Below are positions 1 to 12,200 of a stretch of 64,000 nucleotides of DNA, one piece after another (within the stretch, counting starts at the first letter, position 1; each line of letters opens with the position of its first letter). The stretch spans positions 13,112,931-13,176,930 of the forward strand of contig CM063243.1 in NCBI GenBank assembly GCA_032158295.1, in the 5' to 3' direction. Under the pieces are notes generated by a model. The model was not told the origin of the DNA, made no database searches, and saw only the letters and a list, made by a program, of their open reading frames with translations. Both the position numbers and the translations under genes were made by a program. This DNA comes from Pycnopodia helianthoides (Eukaryota > Echinodermata > Asteroidea > Forcipulatida > Asteriidae).

Positions 1-897
1 CTAAGTGTTGTTAAATTATACAAAATGACAGGGCAGAGTTTCATATTTGCTTCACTCTAGTTTGACAAACAAACTAAAAATCCATCAGACTATTACAGTC
101 ACAATCCTTGCCCTGACTTGCAGCAGACAGTCACTATTGATTCTTCCTTAGTTTTTCAAAGTTGTTCGTAAAGTTGACATTAGATTGACGGTCAGACAGA
201 ATATAGTCATCATATTTATTTATTACTCTTTAGTAATACCATGGATGTAGAATTAGACCGAAAACTGAAACTGCCCTACGTGTGTTGTGTCAATTGACCT
301 TTGGGAACCTGACATTGCACGTGTTCGTATGTTAATACCCAGCATGACATGAAGCACTATGCACAATAACACCAGGTAACAAACAATGCAGATTATTCCC
401 CAGCATAAAGCTATTGTGGTCCCACATGTTGACAATAGATGTCAGAAGGTGAAGTCTACAGTACCAAGAATAGGTATGGGTTGAAAGGGAGGGGCATGAC
501 GTATGTAAAACAGCTCTCAATCAAGCTTACCAACCAAGTTACCTGAATGCAACGTTGTTATTATTATTATTATCATTATTATTACATTATACTAGAACTA
601 GCCCGACTCCAATAATTGTAGCTTCAAGCCAGTTACATGTACTCACAACCCATAAAGTATGATGTATGCATCACATGATATCGAAGATTTACTAGTGTAC
701 ATGTATTCAACCCATATCAATGAATATGGAATATTGAATACAAAATGCTACATGCTAGTACTAATGCTAGTACATGTATACTGTGCATGTGTGAGTTTGT
801 GTTTGATTTTTAAACTCAAACTTAGCTTAGGGACTTGGTTATGAAAACAAAAAAATGACAGCTGTTTTTCTCTTATATTTTTCTCCCCATTCTGCAG
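1..897 (+). other. MAX upstream intron (partial)
   Basis: No coding exon is recognisable here. The stretch ends in a pyrimidine tract and TGCAG acceptor at 893-897 feeding the MAX basic-region exon. It includes an ATT-rich microsatellite near 556-590. Confidence 0.6.
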
Positions 898-2538
898 GCA
901 GAGAAGAGAGCACACCATAATGCACTTGAGCGCAAGCGAAGAGATCACATCAAAGACAGCTTTAATTCCCTCAGGGATGCCGTACCAAACCTTGAAGGGG
1001 AGAAGGTAAGGTGTTGACCCAACACACTACAACCCTAATTGTGCAGTTTCATGGGCTGGGTAGATTTCTTTTAAATCACTCATAGCATATAAAAAACTAG
1101 CCTAAGTACAGAATGGGTGGTTGTGAACAAGATTTTGAGTTAGTTTTGAAGAGATTTCATTTGAATGTATCAATGGATTAATGTTTTTTCTTAACCTGGG
1201 TTTTGTATTTCAAAAACAGTGGTTGAGTAGTTTTAACCAGGTTTGAAAATGTTTGTACCAGGTTTGAAAAAGACCAGGTTTGAAAAGTTTGTACCAGGGT
1301 TAAAAGACTCCTTAACCAGGGTTCTTAGATTGGGGTGGGGAAGCTTGTTTTGACCAGAGTTTAAGTGGTTAGGGTCAAGGTTTAGAAGGTTATTATGTAC
1401 CAGGTTTGAAAAGGTCTGAAACAAGGTTGAGGGTTTGTGATCGAGGTTGAATAACTGTCTTATGTGTTGCCACTTATTTATTTAATTTTTTTTGCAGGCA
1501 TCAAGAGCCCAGATCTTGAACAAAGCTACAGAGTACATTCAGTTCATGCGACGGAAGAACAACTCACACCAGTCTGACATCGATGGTTTGAAGAGACAGA
1601 ACACCCTTCTAGATCAACAAAGTAAGAATAACCACAAAGTGGGACACAAACTATTTGAAACTATTATAACATTTTTGTAAAAATCCAAACAGCGAGGCTG
1701 GCAGTGAAAATAGTCAGACACTTCCCCTGAATACGTAGAACTACAATAATTGCATACGGGACATCTGACCGTGGTCTTTTTAGTTAAAGATCAGTTGACA
1801 GACTGGGGCCCAGTTTCATGGCTCTGCCTACCGTAAGCAAAGGATTTGGCGCTCACGGAAGCAGGGAATTCCGCTCTTACGTCAAGCGTATTTCATAGGT
1901 TAGCAGAGCATTTCTGCTTGTGCGTGTGCGTCTCCACATTACTAGGCATTCTTCGCTTACACAGCTAGCGCAGAAATTCGGTGGTGATTGCAAGCGCAAA
2001 GCCCTGAAATTGGGCCAAGCTATTGAATTCCCTGTTGTGGGAAAAACAGCTCCACTGAGAAACATGGGTTGGACCTTGGCCACTATAGTGTGATTGTGTA
2101 ACCAACTGGGGAAATTCCCTGTCTGTGATTATTTTGGCATAAAATACTTCTATGCGCTTGGTCAGAAAGCAGGTTGAAAATAGCAAAACTAGGCACATGC
2201 TTATGTAGGGGGAAATTAATAACAATGGAAAGTCTTTGATTTTTTTGTTGATATATTATTTTTTGGTTTACTCTTTCCCAGTTCGTCAGATTGAGAAGAG
2301 TCCAGGTGACGCTCAGGTTGTCAGCAATGGCCTAGCCCTCCTCACCAACCCCAAAGGGTCCACCGTCTCTGCCTTCGACGGGGGCTCGGGTTCGGACTCG
2401 GACTCAGATTCGTCAGAAGAGAGATCCCGCATTCCACCAAAGAGGTTAAAAATTGCTCAATCTGGCGACAGTTCGCCTAGTAGCGGGTCCGTTTCTATGT
2501 CTAGTGCAAACTTATTGCCAGTCGATACCCAGACATGA
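898..2538 (+). CDS. MAX: MAX bHLH-leucine zipper transcription factor, last three coding exons (5' partial)
   Basis: Coding exons are 898-1005, 1498-1621 and 2282-2538, each with AG acceptor and GT donor and a continuous frame giving 162 residues to TGA at 2536-2538. The first exon carries the basic region and helix 1 ([17 protein letters not shown]), the second the loop, helix 2 and zipper start ([20 protein letters not shown]), the third the zipper end, the Max-specific [11 protein letters not shown] block, an acidic [10 protein letters not shown] run and a PPKRLK nuclear-localisation-like motif. In the known family, Max homodimerises or pairs with MYC, MXD and MNT on CACGTG E-boxes. Breaks after GEK and after LDQQ match the vertebrate exon pattern as I remember it. 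The start codon and N-terminal acidic exon lie left of the window. The C-terminal tail is longer than in vertebrates, and SPGD follows soon after the zipper, so the coiled coil looks short. Confidence 0.96.
1195..1445 (+). repeat. Degenerate short-unit minisatellite in MAX intron
   Basis: About ten imperfect copies of a roughly 20-bp unit centred on ACCAGGTTTGAAAA fill most of the MAX intron between the two HLH exons. Units vary in length and drift to forms such as ACCAGGGTTAAAA. Confidence 0.7.
1806..2016. mobile_element. MITE-like palindromic element, AAGCGCA family, in last MAX intron
   Basis: The left end GGGCCCAGTTTCATGGCTCTG and the right end CCCTGAAATTGGGCC are inverted versions of each other, and internal motifs of the GCTTACG/AAGCGCA type recur. 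A second diverged copy sits at about 62470-62698 in this window. No coding capacity is seen. Confidence 0.6.
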
Positions 2539-3894
2539 TCTTTAGGAATATCTTTAATTTAAGAAAGTAAGAGAGTTGTCTTTTGATAATGCCCATGCTT
2601 TTCTTGTGAGTAACCGATGAATGATGCCAATGTTTGTTTTAGTGTGATGTGATGACATTCGAGATAGGTCCAGGTATTGGGTGTTGAAATCATTAATAGG
2701 CAAGTTTATCGGTACGCAAATGGTAAAGGTCTGAAGTACACCCAGGTATGGCTAAGACCCGGTACTGCTCTAGTGGATGTTGGCAGTGAGGCTCGAGTAC
2801 AAAGGATTGGTAATGATGGCTTCTTTCAAAAACCAACTTTTAACCTCGGATAAAAACAGTTTTAAAACTTGTTTTTAAGAAAAATGGATTGTGCCACAAA
2901 TGACTCCCTGCTATGCCTATAGACCATGAAATCTACACTTTAAACAATACAGATTTCAAGTTCTTCATTTTGGCAGAAATAAAAAGTATTGTTTAGAAGT
3001 ATGTCAAAAGTTATCAGGAAAGTATGGGTAGTACCAAAAGCAACTTTTTCCCAATCAAATCACATTTGGTACTATGTTTTCTTGTCACTAATATCTGGAG
3101 ATGTATGGAACGTTGTTTTGGTACATTTATCTAGGAGAGTGTGTGCCTAGTTGTACTGACCACTAGGTATTGTATATCATAGCTTTCAAGGAATCTGTGA
3201 AGTATGTTTTGTTTTCTTTTAGATATTTCATTCGGTGTGATGTTTGTGTGTGTTTATGGAAAGTTCTTGTCGATAGAGTTTGCACAGCACTGTACGCTGC
3301 CCACGGTGTACGGTGCAAACACTGTAATGTTTTACCTGCATGCAATCCCCCATGACCCAGTTAAAAGGTGAACAATTTGCTTTTCAAATTGACCAAGAAA
3401 TCACAGATTTTGTCAAAAGAGCACATGTGCATTGTTGAATTTCAAAGACCTGCTTAACTGGGTATATTTGTATGGTAAACAAATGGGCGAACTGGTCCAA
3501 GAAAAGTATACAACATCTATTTTGGCTGCTATCTCTTTTTCTGCTAAAAACAAGATTTTCCTGTGCTTTGCAAATTTGTAAGATTAGCCCTTGTTTGTCA
3601 ACCTCTGACATTGATTTGTACAGCAAACAAAAATATTTTGTATGGATTCATATGTATATTACCTTTTTACTCTGACAGTATTAATCCAAGCAGACGACTT
3701 TTTTCAGTTACAAAGTGTACGTTTTTGTTTTAAGGGTGGGGGGGGGTTGGCAGCTGTCAGCAAAGAAAGAGTGCCCTCTAGTGTTGCTATTGGGCATCAA
3801 GAATCATAGTCAGCACCCATTAAAGTAGTAACTTTTGATCGGACTGATGACAAAGTACATGCTTGTTGAGCTGGAAACGTGCAGATTGTATAGC

Positions 3895-4080
3895 CTGCCG
3901 GATATGGGGCAGAGGGTCCCCCCCCCAATGTTCCCATACTATAACACACTATTTTCCTCTGGTATAGAACTTCCCCCCCAAAAAAAATCCTCAAAAGAAT
4001 TCCTGAGATTCCAAGCACACAATGAAGACACAATAGGTGGGGGGGGGGTACCCTCTGCCCCATATCGAGCACTAATTGTA
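3895..4080. mobile_element. MITE with C/G-homopolymer inverted ends
   Basis: GATATGGGGCAGAGGGT followed by a run of C near 3901-3928 is mirrored near 4036-4066 by a run of G followed by ACCCTCTGCCCCATATC. The outermost bases (TGTATAGCC... / ...ATTGTATA) are also partly inverted. The roughly 185-bp element has no coding capacity. Confidence 0.6.
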
Positions 4081-4779
4081 TAACTGATGGATTCGAATGG
4101 ACTTGGTACCACACAATGTCAAACTGCATAGGCGGGGCACATCGACACTTCAGAATTGCCTCACTGTACCTCGAATACTGAGCAGAAACTCTGCATCACT
4201 TCTCCAGCTGCACATATTATTCTTCCAATTCTAACAATAAAGTAAAATCATTTTAATCTTCCTTCAGTATAACTAAACTGTGGTACAGTGTTTATATCTA
4301 AGATGATCTGGGAAAGAACTGTAGCCTTTTCCTAGATTCCACTCTTTTCTTTTTTGAGGTTCGTAATGGTGAAAACAGTGGGCCGTTGTAAACTGATATA
4401 AGTAGTTTCATCTATTTCATAGGTCTGTACATTTGGACTGCAGTATGAAACTTCTTATTCTTTCTCAAACGTTTGTGTTGCTTGTACTTTTATTTTAATT
4501 AGCATTCTTGGAAGGGGTTCAAAGATGAGAATTAACTCAAACTCCCTCCCAAATCAAAGTTCAACATCACACCTCAAATTGCATGGAGGTAATCAAGCAC
4601 ATAAAACAAAAAAATAATAATAAAATCACTTCAACAAAAGGAAAAATTACAACCAGCTAGAGCCCCACGGATATTACTTAAGTAGCGTCAGTCAAGGATA
4701 CTCTCCTCTCTACCTGGCACACACAGATATGTAAAGATAAATTGCTTCCTTGCCCCTAGTCATTGCCTTTAGATAGTTC

Positions 4780-4950
4780 CCAACAGACGCCATCTTTATG
4801 GGCAACTTGCATTTTGGCTTGCAGGCGCTCAAATTATTAACGCAGCCGCGTTGTTTACTGCATGCCGTTCGCAAGCAAAATGCATGACTATGTGTTCCAA
4901 ATTGCCCGTAAAGATGGCAAATTTATGTCATGTAGCAACCTATCTATTCC
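4780..4950 (+). mobile_element. MITE, ATCTTTAYGGGCAACTT-end family (copy 1)
   Basis: GCCATCTTTATGGGCAACTT near 4788 and AATTGCCCGTAAAGATGGC near 4899-4917 form terminal inverted repeats. Interior stretches (CATTTTGGCTTGCAGG, GCAGCCGCGTTGTT) are shared with the oppositely oriented copy at about 40030-40245. Both are followed by GTAGCAACCTATCTAT or a close variant. Confidence 0.65.
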
Positions 4951-5050
4951 CTTTTAGAATGGTCAATGGAAACACATTTTCCTCAAAGAGCTGCCCTTTA
5001 CCTATGAGAAAGTTAGTAACCCAAAAATACTGTAACCGAAGTATTAGCCT

Positions 5051-5285
5051 TTAAGGGAGGGTATACCTTTGGTAATTACTCCAAAAATTAAACCGCCATA
5101 AAAACCTACTTGGTAAGAACTTATTCTTCCTGCGTGGACATAATCTCTCCGGATATTCGGTATTATCTCAAAAACGCTACCACCTTTTGAACTGAATTTT
5201 CTCAGGTTAGTTTTATTGTACATGTCTATACAGGATTAACACAATCAAGCGGTTCAAAAAACCTAAGGTATACTTTGCCTTTTAA
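5051..5285. mobile_element. TTAA-flanked MITE
   Basis: The element is bounded by TTAA at 5051-5054 and 5282-5285. Its ends are imperfect inverted repeats (GGGTATACCTTTGGTAAT at the left; ACCTAAGGTATACTTTG at the right). TTAA flanks are typical of piggyBac-type insertion. A fragment of the same end lies at about 48410-48450. Confidence 0.6.
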
Positions 5286-6825
5286 GGTTGTGTACGGTGG
5301 CACAACTGTGCACAGAACTAACTGTGTACTGTGTACATGCATTCCCTCATGGTATCATTATTCAGGCTGGCATAGTTTATCTATCATTCAAAACCACTTG
5401 AATGGTATTGAATGGTCAGACAGCAAGAGGGTTAAACACTGCATGGTTCTGATTGTGGTGGTATGCCTTGCCCCATGCAAAATACTCCCGTTATGTACAG
5501 TTCTCAGTCCAACATGATCAAACAGATCAAGTTGTTGCGATTAGATCGGTTTGTATTATGGTGGTTAATGGGTCATGTTCAAACACAAAAATGCAAGCCA
5601 ACTGTTTGTGTTCTGCAAACCCATACTTTATGATTCAGAAATTAATTTTAACAATGGTTCACTGCTTTTCTGGGAAAGAATAATATACATTTTGGCACAT
5701 GAATATTTGTTTTGGTTTTCGTTATTGTATATATATATAAAAAAATGTATCACACCGATGAATGTGGGACAAGTTACATGTTAATTCAGTTGGAGGTTCA
5801 TTATTTTTGTAAGTAAATTTTTGTTGTTGCCTAAAATATAAGGTATTTTCTAGACAAACATTTATACCGGCAAACTCCTGTCCTCAGTTAATACATAAAG
5901 CTGTTCAAGCCAATAAGTATTGCAGGGCAGTTTATTTGCTATAACACATTAGCAGGGAACCAGTGATAATAGATGTGCGTTTCAGTTAGATTTAACGATC
6001 CAAGACTGTAAACCAGTCTTCAACTTAAGTTGCTGAAATCTTAACATTGGTTAAGCCCATTGCCCGAACTTATAGTTCGGATGGAGTAGCTCACATCAGT
6101 GTATTAATTTCACTTATAGTTATTTTTTTTCCACCCAGTCATTCTGTAGCAAAATCTGAGTGCGTTAAGGTAGTGATTCATGTGCGATTTTGGGTAGAAG
6201 AGACAGGTACTGGTTGGAAAGATATTAGATTGTGTTGGTATTTATGTTGTATGTATTGTACATTTTTGAACATATTTTAATTCTGAGAGTTTCTTTCTTT
6301 TGTCTGGATTAAGGGGAAGGGAGTGGGTTTGTATTATTCCCTTTTATGATGGACTCTTAAGAAGTACCTAATCGGAAAGAAAACAAGAACGACAGAAGTA
6401 AAAATGTGTAGATTTCAATTTGTTTCTGAGTTATTCTTTTATTCGACTTGTGGTTGTAACTTACAAAAAACACACGATACATTTTGTTGTCTTTTTTCAG
6501 CCAATGGACTAGACTAGCTGAAGTCTCTCCATTTGAACACAGACTATGGCTGTGTCTGAATTAAGTGACTTAAGCTATTGCTGTGGAATATAATATAGCC
6601 ACTAGCAGGAGCTGTGAATTCAGACAAGGCTTCAGTATTTAGAAAGACATTTCTAGATTGGGCTCAAATCAACAGTTGGGCAAACTTACAACCTTCTAGG
6701 TAATAGACTGTGTAAGTTGACCTAGAGAGTGAGCAAATTTTTGTGAGAATCTTGACTTCCAGGCACCTCGCAGCAACAGCGTGTATTGTGGCGATTGTTT
6801 TTAAAAAGAAATTGCATTGTGTTGC

Positions 6826-6867
6826 TTTATTGAATTTTATTCATTGAAAATGGTCTAAACAAATAAA
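6826..6867. terminator. Closely spaced opposite-strand polyadenylation hexamers
   Basis: Minus-strand AATAAA occurs at 6831-6826 and 6841-6836, and a plus-strand AATAAA at 6862-6867. They could serve as distal poly(A) signals of FNTB and MAX. Closer candidates exist for both genes, so actual use is inferred. Confidence 0.35.
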
Positions 6868-8443
6868 AGCTTGATTAAGATTTGCAGATCTTGATTTACA
6901 AATTAAAATTTGCAAACCCTGGAAAAATGCTTCACATTTGAAACCTTAAAGCCAAAGGAAAAGGCGATCGTTGTGATCCTTGACGAACATGCATGCAAAG
7001 TCTAGCAAGCTGATACATTTAGTAGCAGTAGTACGGTACTTAAAATGCGTGAAATTAGGACATTGTCGTTCTTTGTGACATTGCATTCAGAATGCAACAT
7101 CCATGCGACACAAGATCTATTTTTGCACTAAGTAGTGAAGCACTGGCTTTGGTTCGGTAGTGCAGTCAAACACGCTTTGCCCAACAGTCGGCAATTTGAC
7201 AAAAGATAATGTATTTTAATTTTGTTGGGTACATTGTTTTAATAGTAACTATTCCAATATTTATGTTTTTGAGGGTGGTCAAAAATGATTGCACCTTCTT
7301 TAATCTTCCATAGCTGATGGCTCAGAGGTACCCAGAATCTCAATGGTGACCTTTTCCCCACAAGATTTACAGTCTGCTGTGAACCAATTTGATACACACA
7401 TAAATGTATCTACTTAACATGGATATCAATATTTTGTAGCACACAGTACATCATTCTAGAAAGGGTTTAAGCAGCTGTAACTGCATGAAGTACTATTAAC
7501 ATTCCATACACATAGTCATGTAAAAAATAATATACAAAATTAAATGTGGTTTTCTCATTAAATTGAGCACCAATAGGGTTTGAAGATCCAGAGGATAATT
7601 TATAAAATATGCCTTGAAAAAAGTCGGAATGAATTACTGTAACCAAAGGCAAATATTCTACCTTCTGTGTTGGCCAAGAACTATCTAGAGATAAAAACCA
7701 ACATGGCACAAACACGCTCTGGTAAGAAATAAAATTTACAAAGTTTTACAAATCGTTGATGGCCTGAGTTTAACCGAGTACACATGACATTTCACCCAGA
7801 TACACTGCCTTTGGCAGATGGTTATCAACACATGATTTAATCTGTTACTTGATTGTACATCCAATAATGTTTTACAAATAGCTACTCACAAAAAACACCT
7901 GTGGTTAAACATTACATGGAAATTAACAGGGACTTTCCCTGACCTGCTTGAATATGCAAACGGGAAACGTGGCAAAGGGGATACCCAATCACACCTTCAC
8001 AAAACCTTTGGGATTCTTTAACCCTATGGGAATTCCTTTCGGAAATCACTCCAGACAATACCACCACCTCCCAAGCACGGTAAACCTAACATCCAAACTG
8101 ACAGCAGTTCTCCACAATAATAAAGCCTCAAACTTTTAAGATCAAAACCTACAATTTCCACAATAAGTTCACAGACACTGAACAATGTCAAACATAATAC
8201 ATTATATATTATGAGTAGTGGTTTACATTAGTACCACGCTGTGGCTGCCTGTGTGCCTTAATCCTTGTTTGTAGTATCAGTAATGAACACCAATATTGCT
8301 AAACAGACTTTCTCCATCCAGCCTCAATTTGGCAGTAACATGCATGAAGCATGGGCTACCCTTAGCAACAGCCGCAGCCACCAATGTGGTACACGGTCGT
8401 CAATGGCTAGGGCTAGTGCTGTTTCACTGCATCTGCTTATTAC

Positions 8444-8449
8444 TTTATT
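8444..8449 (-). terminator. FNTB: Candidate FNTB polyadenylation signal
   Basis: A minus-strand AATAAA in the context ACAATAAAGT lies about 770 nt downstream of the FNTB stop. It is the first canonical hexamer I found after that stop. Confidence 0.45.
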
Positions 8450-9219
8450 GTGATACAAGGGCAAACAGCCGCAGCCATTGACAAGTCAAGATGGCAGCTA
8501 CATAAACATGGGGATTTTGGAACACTAGGTGGCAGCAGACATACCAGGTAAATTTCTATTGTTGTAGTTCTGAGCATGCACACAATTCCGTAAACAATGG
8601 ATTTACCAACCTCTTTCCCAGGGGTGATCGATCTAACCGCGCCAATTTTTCCAAGCACGCGCTGCTTGCTCGTAACCCCTGGTATTGGTTAATTAAAATG
8701 TGCCAGTATATGTCACATTTTAGTTAGGCCTGTGGCTGATCCACTCTACAAGCATGCTCAAGTCGGTAGCCCACAAAAGAGGAACCAAGTCGTAGAGCAA
8801 CTGGTCCCCTCTCATTTTTCTTTGATCTTGTGACATGTCTAACAGTATGCACGTAGTGTGAACGTGTAAAAACATAATTCATTTGAAGTGGGATCGTGTC
8901 AAAAAACTTGCATTTTGACACCCATACTTTAACTAAGCATCCTAAAAGCAAAATAAAAGCGCCCGAATGCTTTTAACAAGCATGCGCACAAAGTAGTCAC
9001 TTTTTGTTTTTCAGCACAACCCTACCAGGGGTTAGTGAAGAGAAGTATCGATACGATGCTCTGCCCATGGTAGGGAGGCTGTGGATTTACCTCATAAGTG
9101 ACGTGTGCTGCCACCCAGTGTCACAGAAAGCTAGCTCCTGAGATTGCCAACAGATTTGAACCAAACAGGTTAGAAATTTTAACGGAATAATACATTTTCC
9201 TCCATCCGATTTATGCCTT

Positions 9220-12200
9220 TCATTTTGGCACTGAGAGTGAAGAAAAGAACTGATTGGCATGATAGGCCGGCTCCAGACCGATGTTGAAGAGCGGATGACT
9301 TTGTTTCTGTCAGGAGGAAAACAAAGACGGATTTGAATCAGAATGTCAAAGCTTAAATATTACAAAATTTTAAATCCAAATGACATTGTGAATAATTCCT
9401 ACAAAAAATAAGAAGTGTCATCGGACAGAATGTAACCCTCAAAATGCAACAGATAAGATATTAAGTTAAAATCAAAGGGAGACAGTGTACATACTTGAAA
9501 TTATGGACCATAATAAATTAAGCAAAACAAATCTAGTTAAAAAAACAACAACCCACACCCCAAACATGTCTAAAATACAACTAAAATGATATGCAAAACA
9601 TTAACAATTAATGTTAACTAATTAAAAAAGAAGGAAGTAGAATTTAAAGTGTCTAAGAAAGAAGAAAGAAACAAAAGTCAAGTCTTAAAAAGAACACAAT
9701 AATACAAACATATTATACACACAAAGTTAAATATACATACAATGTACATGTAAATACAACAGATTCAACAGCAAGCAATAAATAAGTAAGCAGAAACACA
9801 ATCATTGCTGGATCATCTCCTAGGTATTTGAACATTTTAAGTTTACATATGACCCATGACTTTGACATTCTTGCACTGTCATAATAATCACAAGAATAAT
9901 ATAAAGAATTAATGGCATTTGATAAAGGGGGCAAAGCAACTGCCCTCACAAGTTGAGGCAAAACAGAGGGGCAAATTCGGGCACAGCAAGAAGTACAAAA
10001 ATTGACAAAGTAAAACAAAAGACACTTTTTAACCTGGTATTGGAAATTGGTACTTTTGTTTCTATATGTGTAAAATTTCTGGAAAACCAACCCATCTGCC
10101 AACTTAACCAAAAAGTACCCACACGCCTAATGATTATGTAAGTAATTTACATGTGTGTATACATGTTTATGGATACAAAGAACATACTTCCTAAAGCAAA
10201 AAATATACAAAAATAAACCAAAAGAAAACACAGTCATAGGAATGAGAATAGGAAAATCAAATTCAAAACAAGGAAATCCAGTACATTCTGATTAATCCAT
10301 GAAGAGGAGAATGTTTTCTGGCGATGTCTGAAAATGTGTAATGACGATGCTCTCTGCAAACCATGGTGTACACACGTACCCTTACATGTGGCAGTTACGG
10401 GGTACTTCCATTGTGTTCTATTATTCCCTTTTCTGAAGAAATCCTGTGGGGTAGCATTGTTCCATTGAGTAAAGTACCCCATAAGTTGGCATGTGTATAA
10501 AGGGCACCCCAGTTTACCATGTCTAGAGTGCGTGCAAAGTATGTACAGGCCTGGGCCCAATTTCATAGAGCTGCTTAAGCACAAAAAACTAGCTAAGCAC
10601 AACAAAATTATGCTAAGCAGAATAAGGTTACCAGCCAAACTACCATGTCACATGTACAATTTGTGACTGGTATCCTGCTCATTTCTGCTAAGCAAAACAT
10701 TGTTAAGCAATATTTTCTGCTTAAGCAGCTCTATGAAATTGGGCCTGGTACATGGGGTGCAACAGAAACATCTCACATTTCAACAAGACACAAGGTCTTC
10801 GTCACTCTGGAAATGACTCAAGACTTACCAGCTCATTTTCAGGGGGTCCTAGTAATAATTTATTGGCAAGTTTTCCCGCTGCAAAGTGTTGAGCCACAGA
10901 CAGTCCGCTCAAACAGTAACATGAATGGTAGAAATCACGAGATCTGAGAAAACACAACGTAATCAAGTTTGTAATAATTGGTCTTTGCAGTTTCTGAAAA
11001 TGTATTTTAATACACAGGCAAGTGATAAATCACAACGGAAACTGATTGGGTAAAATTTTAAATAATTTTGGGTTGAACAAAAAAAAAAATTGATGAGTGA
11101 TTAAATTTTACACAGTCAGTTTCCCTTGTGGTTTACTACTTGATGTTTGAATTACAAAGTCATATCCCCTTCAGATGATCCCTCTGCTGCCGCTTCCCAG
11201 GTTGTATCATAAACTTGGGTGTGATCCCTGGCTACACGGCAGTAACAGATTGAATGGCTTCAAACAGGCACCCCCGAACAAAGATATTGACAAAATAGGC
11301 AGACTGCCAACATTAGGGCTCAGCATGTTAATCCGGAGGTCACAGGTTCAAATCCCACTCGTAAATTTGTCTTTGTTTAACCCAAAATAAATAAGTAAGG
11401 CATTAACAAAAGTTCTTATCATACCAGCACAAATATGCCCTTAAAACTTTAAAATGTTTAGAAGCAAACCACCAGCACCTTTCTGTGGCCCCACTTTTCA
11501 AAGAAGAGATTATTAAACAGTGCAGCCTCAAGATTTATACACAAAATTAAAGATTTTTTATATAAAACTGAACTGAACAAACAAACAAAACACACACAAA
11601 AACAGAGAGATACATGATCATTATGTTCAGACCGGTTCATAATTATAACATCCTGATTTTGCACTACTTTTCATTGCATGAACTTTTCCAGCAGAATTTC
11701 CCGCACATTTTTGTCTTTGAATATTGAGTGTTGAAATGAACACAACTTTTCACTTACTTTCCAGGTTTGTCAATTAGCCCGCCGTGTTTGTGCTGACAGC
11801 ATAACAGAATGTACTCTTGCAATGCCACTGGAGAGAGAAGACAACATAAATCACCAGTCAGTGTGATATATTGTGTCACAGTCAATGGGGATTCAGTTCA
11901 ATTTATTAAATACATCACAATTTACAGGTACAGAGTGAAAACTTACAGGTAAAAGTGAAATTTGTCTCTAAGTGTGCATATTGAAATCAACACAAAATTA
12001 CAATACCAAAAAGAGTAAACTACAATAGATATACAAAATACAACATAAACAAAGCTGAGGCTTTAAAATCACCAAATAGAAATAGCAATAAGAATAAAAT
12101 GTTAGGGTAATATATTTATATGTATATGAAATGCAGAGATTGTACATTGGTTTGTGGCAGTGGAAGAATATCATGCTACAAAGCCATAAACATAAATGTA

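Larger units (their letters stand above)
2539..6885 (+). other. MAX: MAX 3' untranslated / downstream region
   Basis: No gene is recognised between the MAX stop and the convergent FNTB gene. Plus-strand AATAAA hexamers occur at 2978-2983, 4236-4241 (context CAATAAAG) and 6862-6867, so the 3' UTR could be about 0.45, 1.7 or 4.3 kb long. Three palindromic repeats (3895-4080, about 4780-4950 and 5051-5285) lie inside and would be in the transcript if the distal site is used. Confidence 0.5.
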
